Of a stretch of DNA of 12,295 nt, positions 5,885 through 12,295 are shown in pieces. Position 1 is the stretch's first letter; each line of letters starts with the position of its first letter. The translations under genes and the position numbers were made by a program. A model generated the notes under the pieces. That model searched no databases. It had not been told where the DNA came from and worked only from the letters and a program-made list of their open reading frames with translations. The DNA lies in the NCBI GenBank assembly GCA_021783175.1, contig JAJXUF010000090.1, forward strand, positions 1 to 12,295. The letters are read 5' to 3'. The DNA comes from Pseudomonadota bacterium (lineage in GTDB: Bacteria > Pseudomonadota > Gammaproteobacteria > Acidiferrobacterales > UBA6901).

Positions 5885-6274
5885 TCAAGAGATTCTGACG
5901 GTATATCCGCTCCAGGGGTGGCTAGCCAGGGCAATTTTTTGTTCCAGACCCGATGCCCGGAATCGGCCATAGGCCTGTGAGTTGTCCCAAAGCGTCAGCG
6001 TCCGATCCGTCAAGCTGACACGAAAGCGGCCACCGCCAATCACCAGCAGTTCGGAGCAGTCGTACTCGAGTTTGCCCTGTTCTGCCCATTTGTGCGGGAT
6101 ACTCCGCTCCTGCAGGAAGCGCGCCAAAATTTGATTGTGATAGGCGTAGAGTTCTGGCGCAGCAAAAAGCAGGATTTCGCTGGTGCCCAGCTGCAGTTGG
6201 AGGAACTTACCTTCAATTTTGGCCCAAGATGCTCCTTCGCCTTGCAGGTAGATCCGTACCACGATCTCAGACAT
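5885..6274 (-). CDS. Janus/Ocnus (phosphohistidine phosphatase-like) family protein
   Basis: 129 residues, cytoplasmic, about the size of the eukaryotic 14-kDa phosphohistidine phosphatase PHPT1 (Janus/Ocnus family). Matching features: YHNQI at 45-49, aligning with the YHADI motif whose histidine is catalytic in PHPT1 (here H46); GGGR at 80-83; and LWDNSQAYGRF at 95-105, aligning with the VYGYSMAYG segment. The presence of the catalytic His suggests activity on phosphohistidine or a related N-phosphate, but that is inference from family. It starts 44 bases after the pirin stop codon on the same strand, so the two are likely one transcript. No good ribosome binding site precedes the ATG. Its 3' end faces the oxidase terminator 72 bases away. 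Confidence 0.72.
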   Translation of the reverse strand: MSEIVVRIYLQGEGASWAKIEGKFLQLQLGTSEILLFAAPELYAYHNQILARFLQERSIPHKWAEQGKLEYDCSELLVIGGGRFRVSLTDRTLTLWDNSQAYGRFRASGLEQKIALASHPWSGYTVRIS

Positions 6275-6318
6275 TTGAATCTGTTAACGATTGAGTCGCC
6301 TTGTTGCGATCGATATAG

Positions 6319-7176
6319 TTAGGAGGGCGCATACTGTGCTTTGGTGTGGACCAAGCGACCATTTTGGTAATCGTCCATTGCCTGGCGAATTTCCTGCTCA
6401 CTGGTCATAACGAAAGGACCGTATTGCACGATGGGTTCAAGCAGTGGACGCCCACCTACGAGTATAAAGCGTGCACCATGCTCGCCTGCTTCTGCGCTTA
6501 AATTATCCCCGTTACCAAGCACCACCAGGTGATTCGCTGCGATGTGGGTGCCACCAATTTTGAGGTGGCCAGCAAAAGGATATAAAAAGGCGTTCAGTCC
6601 GGCGGGCACACTGCAGCTGAAGTTCTTGCGCCCGATGAGGTCGATGTCGAGATAGGTAACTTGCGTATACGGGTCGTCAATCGGTCCTACGCGTCCGGAG
6701 TATTCTCCACCAATGATTTTTACCTTGGCGCCATTCTCCTCGACGACTGGGATGTGTTCGGCCGAGAGTTCCTGATACGCTGGATCGCTCATCTTTTCCT
6801 TTGCCGGAAGATTGATCCACAATTGGAAACCCCGCATAAGCCCGTTGGTTTGCTGTGGCATTTCGGAATGAATGACGCCGCTTGCGGCCTTCATCCATTG
6901 AATTCCTCCGGCGCGCAGATCCCCGCGGTTACCCATACTATCTTGGTGCAGCATATGTCCATCCAGCATATAGGTAAGCGTGATGAAGCCGCGATGTGGG
7001 TGATCAGGAAAACCCGCAATATATTCGTCCGGATTGTCGCTACTGAAATGATCCAGCATGAGAAAGGGGTCTAGGTGGCGTAATGCCGGCGTGCCGATCG
7101 TGCGATGGACAGTAACGCCTGCCCCTTCGGACACCGAAAATGCCGGAATCACCTGGCGGATATTGCGTTCAACCAT
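6319..7176 (-). CDS. Pirin family protein
   Basis: 285 residues, the usual length for bacterial pirins, which are bicupin iron proteins reported as quercetinases or as regulators of central metabolism through protein partners. The N-terminal cupin holds the metal ligands: FPDHPHRGF gives H59 and H61, and the ASGVIHSEM segment gives H103 and E105. The C-terminal cupin (about 165-260) contains PAGLNAFLYPFAGHL and the VLGNGD segment. The frame stays open to a TTG at 7245, but the ATG at 7176 has GAGGAA 7-12 bases upstream and yields the family-typical MVERNIRQVIPA start. A plausible promoter sits at 7205-7233, which would exclude the longer start. The Janus/Ocnus gene follows. Substrate specificity cannot be read from the sequence. 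Confidence 0.93.
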   Translation of the reverse strand: MVERNIRQVIPAFSVSEGAGVTVHRTIGTPALRHLDPFLMLDHFSSDNPDEYIAGFPDHPHRGFITLTYMLDGHMLHQDSMGNRGDLRAGGIQWMKAASGVIHSEMPQQTNGLMRGFQLWINLPAKEKMSDPAYQELSAEHIPVVEENGAKVKIIGGEYSGRVGPIDDPYTQVTYLDIDLIGRKNFSCSVPAGLNAFLYPFAGHLKIGGTHIAANHLVVLGNGDNLSAEAGEHGARFILVGGRPLLEPIVQYGPFVMTSEQEIRQAMDDYQNGRLVHTKAQYAPS

Positions 7177-7204
7177 GATACTTTTCCTCGGATTAGGCTG
7201 CGCA

Positions 7205-7233
7205 TTGATAACTTCGATTTTGCGCTGTGTCAC
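7205..7233 (-). promoter_or_regulatory. Candidate sigma-70 promoter for the pirin-Janus operon
   Basis: On the minus strand, GTGACA (7233-7228) matches five of six -35 positions and TATCAA (7210-7205) four of six -10 positions, with exactly 17 bases between. It would start transcription just upstream of the GAGGAA ribosome binding site of the pirin gene. The call rests on the consensus match only. Confidence 0.4.
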
Positions 7234-7483
7234 TCGATTGGACAAGTTGTAAGTGTGAGAGTGCCGATTACGCTCGCGATTAGCCTGGCCCAGGTAAATT
7301 TGTCGTTCGGTAATTGCGGTGCTCTTGAGATTCCCTGGCGATTTGATTCCAAAGGTTCTGGCTGTATTGCACCCGCGTCAGACATCCGCCTGTGAGTCTT
7401 CTCCCTCGGTCTGCGTAATTGATTTGCGACCCGGACAAGTTTTTGTGCGGCCAGTGATGGTTAGCCGCATAAAATGGAAAGAG

Positions 7484-7513
7484 TCACGATGTCTTAAAAA
7501 ATCACGACGTCTT
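7484..7513. repeat. Twelve-base direct repeat after uvrA
   Basis: TCACGATGTCTT (7484-7495) and TCACGACGTCTT (7502-7513) differ at one base and repeat with an 18-base period, beginning 11 bases after the uvrA stop codon. A stem-forming pair, TGCGGC/GCCGCA, lies at 7446-7469. Neither has a T-run that would make it a clear uvrA terminator. The rest of the interval 7234-7483 holds nothing I can name. Confidence 0.3.
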
Positions 7514-7524
7514 GTTCTTTGACG

Positions 7525-10500
7525 TTATCGACCCAGGCGCCGAAGCACTCTCCGCGTCCGCAAGAAGCTTCGTAAAATGCGCGCTGTGTGCGACTGGCGC
7601 GCGTGAATGATTTTCTCCGGCGTATCATGGGCAACGACCCGTCCGCCTGTGTCACCGCCTTCCGGGCCCATGTCGATGATCCAGTCGGCTTCCGCGATTA
7701 CATCCAGATTATGCTCGATGATTACCACCGTATTGCCAGCATCCACGAGCCCATGCAATACGCGGATGAGCTTGTCAACATCCGCCATATGCAGGCCAAC
7801 GGTCGGTTCGTCTAGAACGTAAAGTGTATGGGCGCCCACGGTTGTCCCAAGTGCCGCCCGGCGTAGCACCGGACGGGATTTGGCCAACTCGGTTATCAGC
7901 TTAATGCGTTGAGCTTCGCCGCCTGAGAGAGTTGGGCTAGGCTGACCAAGCGTGAGATAGCCGAGACCGACGTCCTGCAGTAGACGTAGCGCGTGGTTTA
8001 CTCGCTCATGAGCGGCAAAAAAAACGGCTGCCTCGTCAATATTCATGGCCAAAACTTCAGCGATATTTCTGTCCTTAAAGCGTACCGCCAAAGTTTCAGG
8101 TGTGAAGCGGTTGCCGCCGCAGACATCGCAGGGCACACTGACATCAGGCAGGAAGCTCATTTCGACAGTCTTTACGCCCTGGCCTTCACATGATTCACAG
8201 CGTCCGCCCGCTGTGTTGAATGAAAATCGTCCTGCGGCGTAACCGCGCATGCGTGCCTCAACTGTATCAGCGAACAGACGCCTGACGAGATCCCAAATCC
8301 CGATATAGGTTGCCGGGCATGAACGCGGTGTCTTGCCAATGGGTGTCTGGTCCACTTCAAGCGCCCGCGAGATGTTTTCACCGCCATGAATAGCCGTGCA
8401 GCCGCGCAGGGCGGAAGATCCTGTTCTCGAAGCATTCAATTTGCGACGCATGTTCTCATACAAGATCTGGCGAACAAGCGTACTCTTTCCGCTACCGCTT
8501 ACTCCTGTTACGCATACCAGGCGCCTGAGGGGAATGCGTACGTCGACATTCTTCAAGTTATTCAGGCGTGCACCGCGAATCTCGATTGTCGGGTCGGCTG
8601 ATCGACCGGAGATGCGCGTCTGTCGACGCACCGTAAACGGATGAGGCATCGGCTGTGCCAGACATCGCCCAGTGATCGAATCAGGGTTGCTTATGAGATC
8701 CTTCACGGAGCCTTCGGCCATAACGCGTCCGCCATTGATGCCAGCTCCTGGACCGAGATCGATCAAATGTCGGGCGCTGCGGATCGTTGCCTCGTCGTGT
8801 TCCACCACAACTACTGTGTTTCCTTTACGGCGCAAATCATGCAGGGTTTCGAGCAACATTCGGTTGTCGCGCGGATGCAGCCCAATGGTGGGTTCGTCAA
8901 GAATGTAGCAGACCCCACGCAAATTCGAGCCAAGCTGGGCAGCCAGCCTTATGCGCTGTGCTTCTCCGCCGGAAAGAGTCGGCGCAGATCGGTCAAGCGT
9001 CAGGTAATCGAGCCCAACTCTCCTGAGAAAAGAAAGTCTGGCGTGTAACTCCGGCAGGATATCGCGCGCGATCTGGGCCGAACGACCTGAAAGTCTAAGT
9101 CGATTGAACAATTGTTCCGCGGCGGCGACGGACAGAGAAGTGATGTCGGAAATAGACTGGCCCTGAAAGCGCACAGCTATGGCAACGGGATTCAGGCGAC
9201 TTCCTGCGCATGCAGGACAGGCACGTTCGTCGCCTTCCCACCAATCGTTCCACCAAATCTCTTCGCCGGTCTGACCGGCATCAAATCCCGCAAGCAACAG
9301 ACCAGTACCGTAACAACGCTCGCACCAGCCGTGTTTCGAGTTATACGAGAAAAGACGTGGATCAAGCGCCGCAAAGCTGCGATTGCAGCTTGGGCAGGCA
9401 CGTTTTGTCGAAAAAACTGCTGCTTCTGCTCGGCTGTGTATCTTCTTCGCGCCAACCGGAACGACCTGCACTTGGCCTTTTCCCATATCGAGCGCCTGAT
9501 CAAGTGCTGTGCGCAGCCTTTTCTCATTGGCCGGCGACACAAGCAGATTATCTACAGGCAGCGCGATGTCGTGCTCGCGAAAGCGGTCAAGGCGCGGCCA
9601 CTCAGCGGTGGGCACGTAGGCCCCATCGACGAACAACTGCCCGTAGCCCCTGGCTCTGGCCCATTTTGCAAGATCGGTATAGAAGCCCTTGCGGGCGACT
9701 ACCAGTGGGGCAAGTAATTTGATATGCCGATTGCGGTAGTCACGCAGCAGGCGCGAGAGTATGACTTCACTGGTCTGTGACTCAATCGGAATGTGGCAAT
9801 CAGGGCAGTGTTGGACTCCGAGCTTTACGAACAAAAGCCGCAGAAAATGATGTATCTCAGTGAGCGTGGCGACCGTACTCTTACGGCCCCCGCGGCTGGT
9901 GCGTTGCTGAATAGCGACAGTGGGCGGAATTCCCCAGACCGCATCGACGCTGGCTCTCGCCGCAGGCTGCACGAATTGGCGGGCGTAGGCATTGAGTGAC
10001 TCAAGATAGCGACGTTGACCCTCCGCAAAAAGAATATCGAAGGCCACGGTACTTTTGCCTGATCCGGAAATGCCAGTAACTACGGTAAACTGTTCACGCG
10101 GAATGTCGACATCGATGCCTTTCAGATTGTGCTCGCGCGCATTCCTGATGTGGATCGCATCGTTCCGGTCAACGCCAACTGGATTGGAGCTTTCCAAGAT
10201 TTGCGTGGGATGCCGCCGATCTCCAGCGGATAATCGAGAATTCTCCAATGCTTTTGAGTAATCTCGCAGCGCCTGACCTGTATGGCTTCCCGAAAACTGA
10301 GAGACAGATTCCGGCGTCCCAGCGCACACGATGTTTCCACCATCATCACCGCCTTCCGGGCCAAGGTCGACGATCCAATCCGCGGCGCGGATGACATCAA
10401 GATTGTGTTCGATGATTATCAGCGAATGGCCTTCTGTCACGAGACGGCGAAAAGCCCTGAGCAGAGTTGCAATGTCGTCGAAATGCAAGCCAGTTGTCGG

Positions 10501-12295
10501 CTCGTCAAACAGGAAAAGGATACCACCCTTGCGATCGCGCACGTGACGCGACTCGGCGAGATGACCTGCGAGTTTGAGTCGCTGTGCCTCACCGCCAGAA
10601 AGCGTTGGAACGGGCTGACCAAGTTTGAGATATGACAGGCCCACAGCGACGAGCGGCTCGAGCGCGCTTTCGACTTCAACGTGACCAGAGAAAAACTCGA
10701 AGGCTTCGGATACGGTCATGTCGAGGACGTCAGCGATGGATGCCCATCTTCTAGTAATCAGATTTTTTGGGGTATTTCGCGCGCCGCGATTGCGCGCGGA
10801 GCCTGTGTGGCCGTGCGCTGCTTTATTGCCGGGTGGCAGTAGTACTTCGAGAATTTCGGCACGGTAACGGCGACCATCACAATCCGGACATCGCAGGAAG
10901 ATATCGCTCAAAAACTGCATTTCTACGCGCTCGAATCCGGCACCTTGGCATGTCGGACAGCGCCCGGTGCCTGAATTGAAACTGAAGGTACCGGATGTGT
11001 AGCCCCGCTCGCTGGACAGAGGCTCGGCAGCGAAAAGCTTGCGGATGGAGTCAAAAGCCCCGACGTAGCTTGCCGGATTGGAGCGCGCAGTCTTGCCGAT
11101 GGGTGACTGGTCGACCAGGACTGCGTCGTGCAACTGCTCGTGTCCGCGCAGTTCCCTGTGGCGGCCGGGAGGTTCCGCAGTTTTACCTTTAAGTTTGCGC
11201 AAGGAGTTGAAGCACACCTCTTTCACCAGTGTGGATTTGCCCGAACCAGATACGCCAGTGATGCACACCAGGCGATTGAGTGGTAGGAAGACGTCAATGT
11301 CCTTTAGGTTGTTCTCGGCGGCTCCAATTATTTCCAGTTGGGCATGTGGAGTAGCCGATGGAGAAATCTGTGAATGTGCGGCGACGACTTGTTTCGTTCC
11401 ATTTAGATAACGGGCGGTGAGCGAGCGGCGCGAGCGCAGCAACGCCGCGGGCGTGCCGAAGAACACGACCTTACCACCGCTTTCACCTGGCCCCGGGCCA
11501 AGATCCAAAATGCGATCCGCTTCGAGCATGATCTGGGGGTCGTGCTCCACCACAACAAGCGAGTTGCCTGCGTCGCGTAGCCGCTTGAGCACTGCGGTGA
11601 TGCGCGCGATGTCGCGCGCATGCAGACCAATTGACGGTTCGTCAAGGACAAAAAGAGTATTGACTAGGGATGTGCCTAGCGCGGTAGTCAGGTTGATTCG
11701 CTGTACCTCGCCGCCAGAAAGCGTACGTGACTGCCGATCCAAAGTAAGATAGCTCAAGCCGACTTCTACGAGGTAGGCGAGACGTGTGCGGATCTCATGC
11801 AGTAGAAGTTCGGTCGCCTTATCGAACGGCGCGGGAAGTTTCAATCGATCGAAGAACTCGCGGCAGCGATTGATTGGTAGGAGCATGACATCATGCACGC
11901 ATAGTCCTGGGAGTTTTGCGCGTCGTTCCGGCGGCATAGTAAGGCCAACGGCGAGAAACGGTTGCTGCTCGCCGAGTGCCAGCGAGCCGTCAGCGGTGTT
12001 CCCTAAACGCCACAGCAGTGCTCCCAGCTTAAGTCGTGCACCGGCACAATCCGGGCACTTGGTATATGCCCTGTATCTGGAGAGCAGAACCCTAATATGC
12101 ATGCGGTAGCTTTTTGTCTCGAGCCAGTCGAAAAAGCGCCTGATGCCGTACCATTTCTTGTCTTCCCAACTTCCTTCGCCTTCGATCACCCAGGTTTTCT
12201 GGGTCATTGTGAGATCGCACCACGGTATTTCGACAGGAATCTTGCGCCGGCGTGCAAATCGCATCATGTCGTCCTGGCACTCGCTGTAGCTGGCA
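7525..12295 (-). CDS. uvrA: Long-form UvrA excinuclease subunit: two fused UvrA modules, N-terminus beyond window
   Basis: ATP-dependent damage-recognition subunit of nucleotide excision repair. About 1589 residues are visible, against roughly 940 for ordinary UvrA. The frame is still open at the right edge (SYSECQDD precedes the internal MM at 12267), so the first Walker A and the start lie outside. Numbering from that MM, module 1 shows CPDC (71), LSGG (183), LDEPSIGLH (208), Walker A GVSGSGKST (338), a zinc finger CPTC...CPDC (437-463), LSGGE (556) and DEPTTGLH (588). Module 2 (from about 704, position 10158) is complete: Walker A GISGSGKST (732), CPDC (821), a UvrB-binding-like region (about 840-945), LSGGE (1098), LDEPTIGLH (1123), Walker A GVSGSGKST (1255), CESC...CDVC (1357-1383), LSGGE (1448) and LDEPTVGLH (1485). 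All visible ATPase motifs are intact, so both halves look active. Tandem UvrA forms are known in some proteobacteria. Confidence 0.95.
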   Translation of the reverse strand, partial: ASYSECQDDMMRFARRRKIPVEIPWCDLTMTQKTWVIEGEGSWEDKKWYGIRRFFDWLETKSYRMHIRVLLSRYRAYTKCPDCAGARLKLGALLWRLGNTADGSLALGEQQPFLAVGLTMPPERRAKLPGLCVHDVMLLPINRCREFFDRLKLPAPFDKATELLLHEIRTRLAYLVEVGLSYLTLDRQSRTLSGGEVQRINLTTALGTSLVNTLFVLDEPSIGLHARDIARITAVLKRLRDAGNSLVVVEHDPQIMLEADRILDLGPGPGESGGKVVFFGTPAALLRSRRSLTARYLNGTKQVVAAHSQISPSATPHAQLEIIGAAENNLKDIDVFLPLNRLVCITGVSGSGKSTLVKEVCFNSLRKLKGKTAEPPGRHRELRGHEQLHDAVLVDQSPIGKTARSNPASYVGAFDSIRKLFAAEPLSSERGYTSGTFSFNSGTGRCPTCQGAGFERVEMQFLSDIFLRCPDCDGRRYRAEILEVLLPPGNKAAHGHTGSARNRGARNTPKNLITRRWASIADVLDMTVSEAFEFFSGHVEVESALEPLVAVGLSYLKLGQPVPTLSGGEAQRLKLAGHLAESRHVRDRKGGILFLFDEPTTGLHFDDIATLLRAFRRLVTEGHSLIIIEHNLDVIRAADWIVDLGPEGGDDGGNIVCAGTPESVSQFSGSHTGQALRDYSKALENSRLSAGDRRHPTQILESSNPVGVDRNDAIHIRNAREHNLKGIDVDIPREQFTVVTGISGSGKSTVAFDILFAEGQRRYLESLNAYARQFVQPAARASVDAVWGIPPTVAIQQRTSRGGRKSTVATLTEIHHFLRLLFVKLGVQHCPDCHIPIESQTSEVILSRLLRDYRNRHIKLLAPLVVARKGFYTDLAKWARARGYGQLFVDGAYVPTAEWPRLDRFREHDIALPVDNLLVSPANEKRLRTALDQALDMGKGQVQVVPVGAKKIHSRAEAAVFSTKRACPSCNRSFAALDPRLFSYNSKHGWCERCYGTGLLLAGFDAGQTGEEIWWNDWWEGDERACPACAGSRLNPVAIAVRFQGQSISDITSLSVAAAEQLFNRLRLSGRSAQIARDILPELHARLSFLRRVGLDYLTLDRSAPTLSGGEAQRIRLAAQLGSNLRGVCYILDEPTIGLHPRDNRMLLETLHDLRRKGNTVVVVEHDEATIRSARHLIDLGPGAGINGGRVMAEGSVKDLISNPDSITGRCLAQPMPHPFTVRRQTRISGRSADPTIEIRGARLNNLKNVDVRIPLRRLVCVTGVSGSGKSTLVRQILYENMRRKLNASRTGSSALRGCTAIHGGENISRALEVDQTPIGKTPRSCPATYIGIWDLVRRLFADTVEARMRGYAAGRFSFNTAGGRCESCEGQGVKTVEMSFLPDVSVPCDVCGGNRFTPETLAVRFKDRNIAEVLAMNIDEAAVFFAAHERVNHALRLLQDVGLGYLTLGQPSPTLSGGEAQRIKLITELAKSRPVLRRAALGTTVGAHTLYVLDEPTVGLHMADVDKLIRVLHGLVDAGNTVVIIEHNLDVIAEADWIIDMGPEGGDTGGRVVAHDTPEKIIHARQSHTARILRSFLRTRRVLRRLGR

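Noticed and set aside
7177..7245. Longer pirin start at the TTG at 7245
   Set aside because: The extra 23 residues do not fit the family, no ribosome binding site precedes the TTG, and a candidate promoter lies inside this stretch.
7446..7469. TGCGGC/GCCGCA stem as the uvrA terminator
   Set aside because: The stem is only 6 base pairs with a 12-base loop and no T-run in the uvrA direction, and it lies about 55 bases past the stop codon.
7588..12280. Many open frames of 60-200 codons on both strands inside the uvrA interval
   Set aside because: The minus-strand uvrA frame is continuous with intact motifs throughout. The others have no family resemblance and are out-of-frame shadows of a GC-rich coding region.
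1..12295. CRISPR array, insertion sequence, rRNA or phage structural genes
   Set aside because: No regularly spaced repeats, transposase motifs, rRNA sequence or phage proteins were seen on either strand.

Overview
The window is bacterial chromosomal DNA of medium GC content, most likely from a proteobacterium. The pointers are the very long tandem UvrA, the Tat-type leader on a multicopper oxidase subunit, compact operons with Shine-Dalgarno sites, and an adenylate kinase with a zinc-type lid. I cannot fix the genus from the sequence.

Layout, left to right. On the minus strand lies adk (179-826), with a possible hairpin downstream. Facing away from it on the plus strand are a 22-codon mini-ORF with a very good ribosome binding site, an orphan ParB/Srx-fold protein (1067-2080) and a small cysteine-containing protein of unknown function (2210-2521). 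Next comes a 1.19-kb stretch (2522-3712) with no convincing gene. It holds several perfect palindromes and an AT-rich block of inverted repeats before the next operon.

The most interesting part is a two-gene plus-strand operon (3713-5761) closed by a textbook intrinsic terminator. Both genes encode double-cupredoxin proteins of the multicopper oxidase superfamily. The first has a Tat signal and carries only the first two histidine motifs (HWHG and MHLH). The second has no signal peptide and carries only the other two motifs plus the type 1 copper ligands (HTIHHHG and HCH...H...M). Together they supply exactly the eight histidines of one trinuclear copper centre. I read this as one oxidase divided between two polypeptides, probably exported together as a folded complex through the leader of the first.

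The right half is entirely on the minus strand. A long-form UvrA (7525 to beyond the right edge) has two fused UvrA modules, and its N-terminus lies outside the window. Downstream of it, from a separate promoter, come a pirin (6319-7176) and a Janus/Ocnus-type phosphohistidine phosphatase-like protein (5885-6274). These two look like an operon that converges on the oxidase operon. The left and right flanks are housekeeping or repair genes. The middle (about 970-5812) looks accessory, with orphan genes, a gene-poor gap and the unusual oxidase pair.
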